In this document: piece after piece, positions 1-6,296 of the stretch
Layout: each line of letters opens with the position of its first letter
Numbering within the stretch: position 1 is the first letter of the stretch
Origin: Methanothrix sp.
GTDB lineage: Archaea; Halobacteriota; Methanosarcinia; Methanotrichales; Methanotrichaceae
DNA length: 7,002 bases
Assembly (NCBI GenBank): GCA_003162615.1
Contig: PMNG01000054.1
Location: forward strand, 21,318 to 28,319
Direction: 5' to 3'
The notes under the pieces: generated by a model
The model's input: the letters and a program-made list of their open reading frames with translations, nothing else
The model's database searches: none
What the model was told of the DNA's origin: nothing
Position numbers and translations under genes: made by a program

Positions 1-164
1 AAGCCGTTCAGGATCATAGCTTTGATAATTACTGAATGAAGAAGATTTAGCGAACCTCTCTTGGGAAGAACTCGATCAATTACATCAGCGATATTCAATG
101 CATCAAATATGCCAGCAACTATGCCAAGGTGACCTATCAAATATGATTGGACATCCATATCCAT
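1..164 (-). CDS. IS1634-family transposase, N-terminal part (runs off the left edge)
   Basis: Reading leftwards from the ATG at 164 gives 54 codons without a stop, starting MDMDVQSYLIGHLGIVAGIF and containing IDRVLPKRG and IIKAMILNGL. This spacing (hydrophobic GHLGIVAG helix, then VIDRVLPK, then KAMILNGL) is characteristic of the DUF4277 N-terminal domain of IS1634-type DDE transposases, which cut and paste their own element. The catalytic DDE domain lies outside the window, so activity cannot be judged. A second ATG two codons in (158) is an alternative start; GAAGGGAAG just upstream is a possible weak ribosome site. The terminal inverted repeat should fall between 165 and about 285 but cannot be fixed without the other end. 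Family assignment is by motif recollection; I am fairly confident. Confidence 0.72.
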   Translation of the reverse strand, partial: MDMDVQSYLIGHLGIVAGIFDALNIADVIDRVLPKRGSLNLLHSVIIKAMILNG

Positions 165-285
165 GCTACTTCCCTTCTTGGAAGCAGTAGGACGTTGTTA
201 TTAAATAATCTTTCCTATTTTAATCATCGGCTATTTCCGGATTATTTGATGCGAAGCGCGGAATGTAGGGTTATCTACTCTTTAA
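165..285. other. Likely IS left-end flank with no gene
   Basis: AT-rich non-coding stretch between the transposase start and the first codon that reads as TPR protein. The transposase promoter and the terminal inverted repeat of the insertion sequence are expected here. The step from this sequence to TPR-like coding at about 286 is the most economical place for the element's boundary. No target duplication can be seen because the other end is outside the window. Confidence 0.35.
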
Positions 286-546
286 TCTCAGGGTAAGTAT
301 GGGGAGGCCATGCAAGCTTGTGACAAAGTTATTGAAGACCACATATGCAAACGCCTGGAACAATAAAGGATTTCTCTCTTGGCCAGCGAAAATACGATGA
401 AGCCCTTTCAGGCTTTTGACAAAGCCATCCAGCTAAAAACGGACTATGCCGAAGCCTACAGCAATAAAGGAAATGCTTTAAAATTCCTCAGCAAGACATC
501 CGAAGCCAATGCTACTTTCGCTAAAGAGCTGGAGTACAAAGGATAA
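286..546 (+). pseudogene. TPR-repeat protein relic, 5' end lost and frameshifted
   Basis: Three reading frames must be joined to read about two and a half tetratricopeptide repeats. SQGKYGEAMQACDKVIE is in frame with position 292. TYANAWNNKG follows from about 341 in the next frame. SLGQRKYDEAL follows from about 375 in the third frame. AFDKAIQLKTDYAEAY and then NALKFLSKTSEANATFAKEL run to the TAA at 544-546, back in the first frame. The pattern (KYDEAL, AFDKAI, A-A-N-KG) is the TPR consensus as found in the many TPR proteins of Methanothrix and Methanosarcina, which are protein-interaction scaffolds. The upstream part is missing where the insertion sequence begins, so the element may have truncated it. 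Each shift is one base. Sequencing error is possible, but three within about 80 bases plus a lost 5' end favours a true relic. Confidence 0.75.
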
Positions 547-575
547 GATTCTAAAGCTATGAGCAGGTACGTACA

Positions 576-606
576 ACCTATTCTCCTTCCTTCCTCTTTT
601 TGTTCC
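576..606 (+). terminator. Pyrimidine-rich, T-run terminator candidate
   Basis: About 30 bases after the TPR stop lies an almost purine-free stretch with several T/C tracts, including T5 at 597-601. Archaeal RNA polymerase terminates at U-rich tracts without needing a hairpin, so this could end plus-strand transcription from the TPR relic. No strong stem precedes it. Confidence 0.35.
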
Positions 607-620
607 TTTCTGAGCAAGCA

Positions 621-640
621 CAAATTTTTATAAATATATT
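621..640 (+). promoter_or_regulatory. Orphan archaeal TATA box candidate
   Basis: CAAATTTTTATAAATATATT resembles an archaeal BRE plus TATA element (purine/A-rich BRE followed by TTTATAAATA). A plus-strand transcript would start near 655-660, but no credible ORF follows until the short one at 875 or the NUDIX gene at 988, which would give a leader of more than 300 nt. The core is nearly palindromic, so either strand is possible, and it may simply be AT-rich spacer. Confidence 0.3.
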
Positions 641-874
641 CCTTCCTTTGATCTCCTTTTGCCTTTGCGATACAGATCTTGAATCATCAGAATCGTTATG
701 CTCTGCCACAATAAATGCCGATAACAAGAAAGCTGGCCGATATATACCTAAAGTATGTGGTATATCAGGTTAGCCGGATGAGCATTTAGGACGTTTTAAG
801 AAGCTCTGGTGATAGCTGTGTAAATTAGTGCATATTATTCGCACGCTGCTAGTGTATCTTTATCCCAACTGACA

Positions 875-988
875 ATGAGATGCGACAGATCGATACCAAA
901 AAAGTCTTTATCTTCGCCTCATAGAATAATGAATCGACTCAGCGAGAGCCCTAAAATCGTGCAAGATGCATTTGAAGGTGCAAAATAA
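875..988 (+). CDS. Possible 37-codon ORF overlapping the NUDIX start
   Basis: From ATG 875 (or an internal ATG at 929) a short frame ends KIVQDAFEGAK with TAA at 986-988. The last A of that stop is the first base of the NUDIX ATG (TAATG). Such overlaps often mark translational coupling, and the AGGTG ribosome site of the NUDIX gene lies inside this ORF. The frame is open back to 824 without a better start. I do not recognise the peptide. It is serine/arginine-rich and could be chance, a leader peptide, or the 3' end of a decayed upstream gene. Confidence 0.2.
   Translation: MRCDRSIPKKSLSSPHRIMNRLSESPKIVQDAFEGAK
976..980 (+). promoter_or_regulatory. Ribosome binding site of the NUDIX gene
   Basis: AGGTG, seven bases before the ATG at 988, matches the archaeal Shine-Dalgarno core GGAGGTGAT. 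It supports 988 as the start, since the family consensus (S-GGILL near the N-terminus) also begins there. Confidence 0.6.
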
Positions 989-1446
989 TGGTCGTATATA
1001 GTGGCGGTATTTTATTGTTTAGATTTGATAACAACAAAACCGAAGTATTGCTGGTTCATCCGGGAGGGCCCTTCTGGACCAAGAAGGATGAAGGGGCGTG
1101 GTCGATTCCAAAGGGGGTGTTCGAAGAACACGAAAGCCCTTTAGATGCTGCAAAAAGGGAGTTCAAAGAGGAAACGGGGTTTGAAGCCGATGGAGAGTTC
1201 ATTGAGCTTGGAAATCTGACGCAATCAAGCAAAAAGATAGTGCATGCATGGGCGCTGGAAAAAGATTTGGACGAGACCAAAGTGGTAAGCAATAAATTCT
1301 CTCTTGAATGGCCAAGAAGATCAGGGATTATGAAGGAGTTTCCAGAAATTGATCGGGCAGGCTGGTTTGATATAGATCTGGCCAAGAAAAAGATACAAAA
1401 AGGTCAAGCTGGTTTCATTGATAGACTTTTAGCAATTATAAGTTGA
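988..1446 (+). CDS. NUDIX hydrolase (COG4119-type predicted NTP pyrophosphohydrolase)
   Basis: This is a 152-residue soluble, cytoplasmic protein. NUDIX enzymes hydrolyse a nucleoside diphosphate linked to another moiety (X), usually with Mg2+. The NUDIX box GX5EX7REUXEEXGU is perfect at residues 43-65: G43, E49, R57-E58, E61-E62, G64, with all the metal-binding glutamates present. The N-terminal SGGILLFR strand, LLVHPGGPFW at 21-30 and AWSIPKG at 37-43 are the signature of the COG4119 subgroup, whose substrate is not established to my knowledge. Length is normal for that subgroup (about 150 residues), so the gene looks complete. Start at 988 is supported by AGGTG at 976. It converges on the HD gene and has no obvious partner. 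Possible roles (nucleotide-pool sanitation, ADP-ribose or dinucleotide hydrolysis) are inference only. Confidence 0.92.
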   Translation: MVVYSGGILLFRFDNNKTEVLLVHPGGPFWTKKDEGAWSIPKGVFEEHESPLDAAKREFKEETGFEADGEFIELGNLTQSSKKIVHAWALEKDLDETKVVSNKFSLEWPRRSGIMKEFPEIDRAGWFDIDLAKKKIQKGQAGFIDRLLAIIS

Positions 1447-1454
1447 TTTCGGGG

Positions 1455-1460
1455 AAAAAA
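1455..1460 (-). terminator. T6 tract, terminator candidate for the HD gene
   Basis: On the minus strand TTTTTT lies about 147 bases past the HD-protein stop. It is the only T run of that length in the 160-base convergent spacer (1447-1606). Archaeal U-tract termination makes it a candidate. No stem-loop is evident, and the distance is rather long. Confidence 0.25.
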
Positions 1461-1606
1461 CGGATTGGACCGGGCGGAGTCTTGTGGGATTCTTCTCAGA
1501 TGCCTACATTAAGCTAGAGGACCGGATAAAGAGCTGTTACTACTCTCTCGCAATGGTCAGTTTGCTCCAACCTACCTGCAGTTATTCTGACTAACCAATG
1601 TTCGAG

Positions 1607-3355
1607 CTAGCTGCCTGTGTATCGCTTAAGAAGCAGGCTGGCCCTGTCGTAGGGTATAGAATGCTTCTCCATTCTAAGCCGATGCTCGATCTGTTCCACC
1701 TCGCGTTTATAGGATACGGCGATGGATTCGGCGTACTTAAATCCCTCTGACGTGAGCATGTACTCGTACCTCTGCAGCCACAGGCCCTTGAGTTCGTAGT
1801 GACGAAGATCCTGATAGACCATTCCCATAGCCACCAGGATCTGGATGTCCTCAAAGAGCTTCTCGCTGTAAGGAAAACCATACTCCAAATGAAAGGAGTA
1901 GTCGTACAGTCCCGCCAGGTCTCCGCCCGTCTCTTTTAATCCTTTGACTGTTCTGTACAGCCATGTGATGTTCCTTATCCTCGGTACCATGATCCTGTCC
2001 CCGAAGGTCTCGCTCAAGATCCTATGCAGGGAATAGAAGAGAATCAGCAGCCCGTCTATGGGCAGATAGCTCTCAGCCCTGATGAAGCTGAGGAGCTTGA
2101 AGGCCTGGTCTCTGATGTCCTCCAGGGAGACATCGACTTTTGAATCAGAGAAGAAGGACAGAGCGATCTGGCGGGTCAGAGACTTCACGAGGCCAGCGGC
2201 CAGCGCCGATTCATCATAGAGAAAACTTTCCTCTTCCGTCCGCATGGATCTGGGAACTCCACTTCCGACAGAGATGTCCACCAAGCAGCATTGCTTCTTT
2301 CCCAGATTGTCCTCGAAGAGTTTCTTAATCCTGTCGTTCCTTGATATGGTCGATAGTGCCATCCTTGTTCCCGGAGGAAGAGAACGGTGATCGAACCTGG
2401 CCATTAAGGGATAATCTCTCCCGAACTTTATACGCTGCAGAAGCTCTCTCGATCGATCGTCTCCGCTTTCCCAAATGAATCTCATGAGATCAGAGTCCGC
2501 ATATTCTCGGAAGAATCGGACTATCTCGGATCTGGCATCTTCCGGATACAATCTTCCCAGGGCAGACTCAAGGGCTGCCAGTAGCATGGCCCTTATGGAC
2601 TGGACTTGCGGGTGATGGATCAGAGCGTTGTAGTGATGAGCCCTGGCGATGAGCATGGATTCTGCCGCAGTCATCGACATCTCCGACCGATAATCGCTAT
2701 TCCCTGCCAGGACTACCCTTCCCTTGGAGATTGTAAGGGCCTCGATTATCTGGTCAGAGTCCACCAGGCCGAGGTCCACTCCAGTATGATGGGAATCCCT
2801 CAGAAGGAAATCAATTCTGTCTGCGTCCAGATCGCCGGAGACTATCTGGCCAAGGGGAATGCTTCTACCTAGTGCGATGTCGGCCACATCCCTGAAGAAT
2901 TCTTCTGCGTTGCCGAAGGCTTCCTCAACGTACCCGACTGCCTCATCGCCGAAGGAGTGAGAGATTATGATGTCCCTGGTGAACTCCTCGTGCCTGGAGA
3001 CTTTTTTGTCGGCAACCAAAGGCTGGATCTCCGGGTTGCGGCTGAGAACGCCTTCCACTGCATGAGAAAGGGCAGAGTGCCCGATGTCGTGCAAAAGGCC
3101 CGCGGCCCTAACCCGTCGTACGTCCCGCGGATCTAACCCCAAGTGCAACGCTATCTGCCCGGCTACGTGCATTGTGCCAACGCTATGCTCGAATCTTGTG
3201 TGGTTGGCTCCTGGGTAGACTTTGTCCACCAGCCCCAGTTGCTTTATGCCCTTCAGCCTCTGCATTGGCCAGGATTGAATCAGATGCCATTCGAGCTCGT
3301 CTGGATAGATGGCCCCGTGGACAGGGTCGTGAATAGCTCTCCGTTCAGGGCTCAC
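1607..3355 (-). CDS. HD-superfamily phosphohydrolase (COG1078, dNTPase-like) with C-terminal extension
   Basis: This 582-residue soluble protein starts at a GTG (3355) with GAGG seven bases upstream; an in-frame TGA just before excludes an earlier start. The N-terminal HD domain (about 5-260) carries the metal ligands of this superfamily: H57 in RFEHS, H89-D90 in LLHDIGHSALSH, and D179 in SGDLDADRIDFLLRDS, followed by HHTG. The IHDPVHG opening and QRLKGIKQLG at 32-41 are typical of COG1078 proteins, relatives of SAMHD1 and bacterial YwfO that hydrolyse (d)NTPs to nucleosides and triphosphate. That activity is inferred here. A middle region (about 260-425) is typical of the family. The last 150 residues (about 428-560) are additional, with ILFYSLHRI, HLEYGFPYSEKLFEDI and LTSEGFKYAES resembling a YwgA-type small domain. 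It lies 79 bp downstream of NAC on the same strand and may be co-transcribed. GC content looks higher than in the region to the right. Confidence 0.9.
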   Translation of the reverse strand: MSPERRAIHDPVHGAIYPDELEWHLIQSWPMQRLKGIKQLGLVDKVYPGANHTRFEHSVGTMHVAGQIALHLGLDPRDVRRVRAAGLLHDIGHSALSHAVEGVLSRNPEIQPLVADKKVSRHEEFTRDIIISHSFGDEAVGYVEEAFGNAEEFFRDVADIALGRSIPLGQIVSGDLDADRIDFLLRDSHHTGVDLGLVDSDQIIEALTISKGRVVLAGNSDYRSEMSMTAAESMLIARAHHYNALIHHPQVQSIRAMLLAALESALGRLYPEDARSEIVRFFREYADSDLMRFIWESGDDRSRELLQRIKFGRDYPLMARFDHRSLPPGTRMALSTISRNDRIKKLFEDNLGKKQCCLVDISVGSGVPRSMRTEEESFLYDESALAAGLVKSLTRQIALSFFSDSKVDVSLEDIRDQAFKLLSFIRAESYLPIDGLLILFYSLHRILSETFGDRIMVPRIRNITWLYRTVKGLKETGGDLAGLYDYSFHLEYGFPYSEKLFEDIQILVAMGMVYQDLRHYELKGLWLQRYEYMLTSEGFKYAESIAVSYKREVEQIEHRLRMEKHSIPYDRASLLLKRYTGS

Positions 3356-3362
3356 TCTAGAT

Positions 3363-3366
3363 CCTC
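3363..3366 (-). promoter_or_regulatory. Ribosome binding site that decides the GTG start of the HD gene
   Basis: GAGG on the minus strand sits seven bases before GTG 3355, and an upstream in-frame TGA is at 3365-3367. The first ATG does not occur until well inside the conserved domain, so GTG is the start. Confidence 0.55.
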
Positions 3367-3434
3367 ATTGGACTTTGGCTATTGTTGCAATTTGAGATAA
3401 ATGTGGGATTCGATTCCGACCCGAGCGTGAAAGG

Positions 3435-3797
3435 TTACTTCGTACTCAGCTTCATTATGGCCGAGGCAATGTCACCGTTGGCTTCCACAAGAGCTGCCTT
3501 GGCCTGCTCCGATGCGACGCCCGTCTGGGCCACCACAAGCTCAACGTCCGAGTCGGGTATCACCAGCAAGGGCTTTTCTTCAACTTCTCCAGAGATTTGG
3601 AAGGTTCTGACGCCTTTGGCATCCATGATAGCCACCTGGGGGTTCTTGATGATGATGTCCTTCTCCTGGGTGTGGATTATCACGTCTGTTACTCCCTCCA
3701 GCTCGTCTATGTTTATGCCCATGCTCTTCAGCATTCCCTTCATTTTCTTGGGGCTCATGCCGCCCCTTCCGCCCATTCCTTCTAAACCTGGAAACAT
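3435..3797 (-). CDS. nac: Archaeal nascent polypeptide-associated complex protein (alpha-NAC)
   Basis: This 120-residue protein forms a ribosome-bound homodimer in archaea and contacts nascent chains at the exit tunnel. The N-terminus is glycine/methionine-rich (GMGGRGGMSPKKMKGMLKSM at 7-26). The NAC domain follows (about 14-73), with the strands TDVIIHTQEKDIIIKNPQV and the FQISGE motif at 66-71. A short linker leads to a C-terminal UBA domain (about 82-119) with VELVVAQTGVASEQAKAAL and the closing ALVEANGDIASAIMKL. Domain order and length match complete archaeal NAC. The start at 3797 is fixed by AGGTGAT (minus strand, 3807-3801), a full match to the archaeal anti-SD, at a short three-base spacing. 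It is the first gene of the minus-strand block that continues into the HD phosphohydrolase. Confidence 0.95.
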   Translation of the reverse strand: MFPGLEGMGGRGGMSPKKMKGMLKSMGINIDELEGVTDVIIHTQEKDIIIKNPQVAIMDAKGVRTFQISGEVEEKPLLVIPDSDVELVVAQTGVASEQAKAALVEANGDIASAIMKLSTK

Positions 3798-3800
3798 GGG

Positions 3801-3807
3801 ATCACCT
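3801..3807 (-). promoter_or_regulatory. Strong Shine-Dalgarno site of the NAC gene
   Basis: AGGTGAT on the minus strand is a seven-base match to the archaeal 16S anti-SD (complement of GGAGGTGAT), three bases before the ATG. It is the best ribosome site in the window, consistent with a highly expressed housekeeping gene. Confidence 0.75.
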
Positions 3808-3850
3808 GTTTACGAGAAAGGATTGATAGTAGGTAAAGGTATCCTTTGGT

Positions 3851-3860
3851 GATAAAATGT
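3851..3860 (-). promoter_or_regulatory. Possible TATA element upstream of NAC
   Basis: ACATTTTATC on the minus strand lies about 55 bases before the NAC start. A start site about 25 bases downstream would leave a leader of roughly 30 nt. The match to the archaeal consensus TTTATATA is only partial and no clear BRE precedes it. Confidence 0.25.
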
Positions 3861-4013
3861 GCGGGAATGCATGTGTGCATCGCGAGTTCAAGAACTTCGA
3901 AGCCTATTTTACTAACAAGAGCTTAAGATAGCTGATTGCGACATTGGGCAGAATTGATGTCGGCTAATCAAGTTTTGTTCCAAATTCAAATATCATATAA
4001 GGAATCTCAAACC

Positions 4014-4019
4014 AAAAAA
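4014..4019 (-). terminator. T6 tract after the flippase relic, terminator candidate
   Basis: Minus-strand TTTTTT lies about 156 bases past the flippase stop at 4175, within a T-rich stretch. It fits archaeal U-tract termination of leftward transcripts before they enter the NAC promoter region. There is no hairpin. Confidence 0.25.
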
Positions 4020-4174
4020 TCTAAAACCTTACGCCGAAAGGAACTGGTTATTTATCTTTAGATTTGAAAGGTTCATGCACATGATAGTCGATGTTTTAAA
4101 TTGTACCTAGTTTTTCTAAGGATGACAATTCATATCAATAAATATGTAAATGATTGCACAATTTGCTGCAAAGA

Positions 4175-5110
4175 TTATATATCTCTTCGGAAAGCTATCA
4201 AGAATAGACTGGCAAAGAATGCCGCCGCTATCAAATCAGGATAAGACGGCATGAGCATTGTTATGAAATTAGTTAATATGAAGATCAATGTGCATACTAA
4301 ACCGATAAAACAAAGCTTCTTTGACCAGAGCCCAAAGTACTTATTGGCATAGAATAATATTATGATAGATGTAACTATAGAACCCAAGGCATAACCAATC
4401 GCAGTCCCGTTAATTCCAAATCTTGGAATAAGATACGGCCAAATAGATAAGCTGACGAGAAGCCCAATTATACCTGCAACGTTCGGAATTTTTACATACC
4501 TTGTTCCTGATAGAGCACTGATTGCAGGCACTGCTAAGGTAGCTAGACATAAGCCCAGTACGAGCATCTGTAGGGAAAATGTCGCCCTCATAAAAGAAGG
4601 GCTGAATAGAAAATTCAAAATGTCTCTGGACAGAATTATGAATATACCACCAAAGAACAAAACAATCAGGAAGAGCCAAATAGTTGTTACATTAAGTAAC
4701 CTCTTTATTACATGATCATCACCGATTCCATAAGATGACGAAATGGTTGGCAATAGAACTCTCCCAAGTACTGTAGGCGCATAAATAAGGACTGATGCTA
4801 TCGAAACCGCTGCTGAGTAAAATCCGACCTGTTCATTTGAGAGATAGAATCCTGTGATAATATTGGCCAAATATGGGCTTGAAGTGCTGGCCAAAGTTCC
4901 GATCATGGCTATTGTCCCATACATGTCAATCTCCCTTCTCAGAGGAAATCTCTTTAGTCGGCCTGAAATATTTTCTCAGGTAAATCGCGCTTAGGAACGA
5001 GAAGAAGCCATAATATGCCAGAAAGGGTAATAACAAATTCTGTCTCCACACAAATACGACCGACCCAAGGGCAAAAAAATAAAGCTAATGGAAAATATTA
5101 CAACAGGAGT
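4175..5110 (-). pseudogene. Polysaccharide flippase (Wzx/MATE-like), C-terminal two-thirds, frameshifted
   Basis: The long frame (ATG 4924 to stop 4175, 249 residues) is only the later part of an oligosaccharide flippase, which moves lipid-linked glycans across the membrane. It has about eight hydrophobic helices, EQVGFYSAAVSIASV at 31-45, and the PRFGINGTAIGYALGSIV segment (167-184) of the Polysacc_synt_C region. Homology does not begin at that ATG. Upstream, another frame reads ALGSVVFVWRQNLLLPFLAY and AIYLRKYFRPTKEISSEKG down to TGA at 4928, needing one base restored near 4935-4940. Further up, TPVVIFSISFIF (5110-5075) lies in a third frame, and adding one T to the T7 run (5079-5073) would join it. 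Homology stops near 5110, and the first four or so helices are missing. The plus-strand fragment at 6556-7002 supplies exactly those helices. Confidence 0.82.
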
Positions 5111-5186
5111 TACGGGACATATATCTTCGGCTTCCCGAAAGGAGCTTTTCCTGAGGCGAATCGTGGAGATTCTCTGCATGCGCTGT

Positions 5187-5260
5187 GAACTCTGTGGTTG
5201 ATATTCGTGGCCATAGGGTCTAAAAACCCTGTAGTTTACGATTTTCCACCACAGAGTAGT
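5187..5260. repeat. Degenerate inverted repeat, 33-35-base arms
   Basis: The outer ends are a perfect 10-base inverted repeat: ACTCTGTGGT (5189-5198) and ACCACAGAGT (5248-5257). The inner ends are AGGGT (5215-5219) and ACCCT (5226-5230) with a six-base loop. Aligning the whole arms gives further matches (GATATTCGT against GAAAATCGT), about 24 of 32 positions in total. It sits exactly between the truncated end of the DUF1616 frame and the first flippase homology. A decayed small mobile element, a recombination scar or a terminator are all possible; CCACAGAG-type motifs recur in dispersed intergenic repeats of some prokaryotes. Confidence 0.6.
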
Positions 5261-5273
5261 TCGATTTATGCCA

Positions 5274-5648
5274 TCACACAGCTTTGCTCTGGGTCGCAAT
5301 TTTGACCCGTCTATAAGCACAGATCGCAGTAGAGGCCAACGTGATGGCAGAAATTGATAAGAGTATTGGCTTCAGCCTGATTCCCCAGGGCGTATAGTTC
5401 AATGCGATGCCGATTAAGACCACTATGCAAATGCTAAGTCCAATACTCAACGCCAACCGCTCTATTCCATCCAGCTCGTCATTTCCAGGAAAAAGCGCGG
5501 AAACGAATACATATCCTGGCACAAATAGAACCAGTATAAATCCCAGAACTGCTCTCAGCGGCGTCTCATTCAGAGGAGGAACGATAATAAAGACCGCAGA
5601 AATCACAACGAAAACTACTATCGCGAAAAGATCTCTTGATCCCGCCAT
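5274..5648 (-). pseudogene. DUF1616 membrane protein, N-terminal part only
   Basis: The frame from ATG 5648 gives 124 residues with four predicted membrane helices (about 7-23, 32-52, 64-83, 93-111). Family marks are VPPLNETPLRAVLGFILVLF, then PGYVFVSALFPGNDELDGIE, then NYTPWGIRLKPILLS. These are the conserved opening of DUF1616 proteins, which are common in methanogen surface-polysaccharide clusters and have no established activity. From memory full members run to about 300 residues or more. This one ends soon after the fourth helix at YRRVK, followed by a short unrelated tail, so it is a truncated relic or at most a shortened protein. The start is set by an in-frame TAG four codons upstream; no good ribosome site precedes it. 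The sequence after it carries the inverted repeat and then flippase homology in other frames. Confidence 0.8.
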
Positions 5649-5916
5649 CTGATGCCACTATGGCCTCATTGGACTTAATCTTTTTCATAGGCAGGAGGAT
5701 CGGTGTAGTCATGACCGTAATACGGGTTATGAAAACTGGACCAACGCAAGCCCATTGATTATCCGCAAAATCAGAAAGGTGTGCCAAAAAAAGAGATCGC
5801 GTTAGATATGAAAATATCGCAGAGATGGGTGAAATAACTCTGTAAAAGCTATGTCGATAGCGAGCGAGAAACCTGCAATCGACGAGAAAATGGCCACTCC
5901 AGAAAGCTCTTTTATT
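5649..5916. other. Unassigned stretch upstream of DUF1616
   Basis: On the minus strand a frame is open through here (part of a 198-codon frame from 6162 that overlaps the DUF1616 start), but its residue make-up is arginine/serine/phenylalanine-rich and unlike a family I know. Small frames in other registers include one of 26 codons (5755-5675) containing HNPYYGHDYTDPPAYEKD, and a hydrophobic piece with GVAIFSSIAGFSLAIDIAF. Decayed coding sequence is likely, but I cannot name it. Confidence 0.35.
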
Positions 5917-6223
5917 TAGCGAGAGGCTCAGGTCGTCGGCGAGGCGTACGCGCTTTATCGATTTGGGGCTCAGATGCTTGAGGTTATAGTAAGAAAAGCG
6001 ATCCACATCTTTGTAACCGCATTCACATGAATTGGAGGGCTGCCTGGACTGGCTCATTAAGATCATAAGAAAAGAATCGAAGCAAGTGGGTTCTGATAAA
6101 ATTGATTTTAAAGGGGATCTCCACAGCTTGAAGATGAGCTTGAGCAACCACTGGTTTGCCATTTGGGAAAACCGAGATCGATCGCTTTAATTCTGCACAA
6201 TCTTCGCGTACCGTTTCACAACA
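5917..6223 (-). pseudogene. Probable polysaccharide pyruvyl transferase relic
   Basis: Two minus-strand frames join into a segment resembling the middle of CsaB/WcaK-type polysaccharide pyruvyl transferases, which add ketal pyruvate to surface sugars. From 6223 to the TGA at 6025-6023 one frame reads NGKPVVAQAHLQ, then EIPFKINFIRTHLLRFF. This aligns with the family pattern GKPVV-YAQ-IGPFK followed by a basic/hydrophobic helix. The other frame (about 6020-5917) continues with KDVDRFSYYNLKHLSPKSIK and VRLADDLSLSLN, matching the pattern RD-SY--L followed by V-LADD-AL-L. At least one frameshift separates them, and the TAA at 6226-6224 closes the first frame upstream. Both ends of the family (N-terminal GD-A motif, C-terminal HxG region) are not seen. 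The assignment is from motif spacing only and is tentative. The context, next to DUF1616 and a flippase, fits a surface-glycan cluster. Confidence 0.4.
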
Positions 6224-6265
6224 TTAGTCCAAATAGTCCGGAAACTAAAACAGATAATAGACGCT

Positions 6266-6279
6266 TGCGACACGTCGCA
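6266..6279. repeat. Perfect 6-base inverted repeat
   Basis: TGCGAC, two-base spacer AC, GTCGCA. It lies 17 bases before a second, stronger palindrome (6297-6316) in a stretch with no recognised gene. It could be a dyad operator or a small RNA hairpin. Confidence 0.5.
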
Positions 6280-6296
6280 GAATATTCTTGGAAACA

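Larger units (their letters stand above)
547..874. other. Gene-poor spacer between TPR relic and NUDIX unit
   Basis: Apart from the T-rich tract (576-606) and the TATA-like element (621-640), I see no coding region or RNA gene here. One small inverted repeat is visible: ATATACC at 742-748 and GGTATAT at 759-765 with a 10-base loop. Its AT-rich stem is short, so it may have no function. Confidence 0.5.
3808..4174. other. AT-rich spacer between NAC and the flippase relic
   Basis: No ORF or RNA gene is recognisable. It contains a small hairpin (ATGCA 3867-3871, TGTG loop, TGCAT 3876-3880) and an adjacent AGTTC-AA-GAACT palindrome near 3885-3896, just upstream of the putative NAC promoter. These could be a regulator site but are short. 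It also contains a T6 tract (4014-4019 on the minus strand). Base composition changes here from the balanced housekeeping block to the AT-richer right half. Confidence 0.4.

Noticed and set aside
1056..1385. A 109-codon minus-strand frame within the NUDIX gene
   Set aside because: It is antisense to a gene with a perfect NUDIX box and has serine-rich shadow composition.
1591..3400. Several shorter frames on both strands within the HD gene
   Set aside because: All overlap the 582-codon HD phosphohydrolase, which has complete conserved motifs; none has a recognisable domain or ribosome site.
3382..3852. A 156-codon plus-strand frame
   Set aside because: It lies antisense over the whole NAC gene and is explained as its shadow.
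4991..5320. A 109-codon minus-strand frame as an independent gene
   Set aside because: It begins in DUF1616 sequence read out of frame, runs through the inverted repeat, and contains only a short true flippase stretch (5110-5075) before going out of register.
5566..6162. A 198-codon minus-strand frame as an intact gene
   Set aside because: It overlaps the start of the clearly recognisable DUF1616 frame by 83 bases in another register, has unusual composition, and only its middle part (about residues 50-82) looks like family sequence, continuing from another frame. It is better described as a relic.
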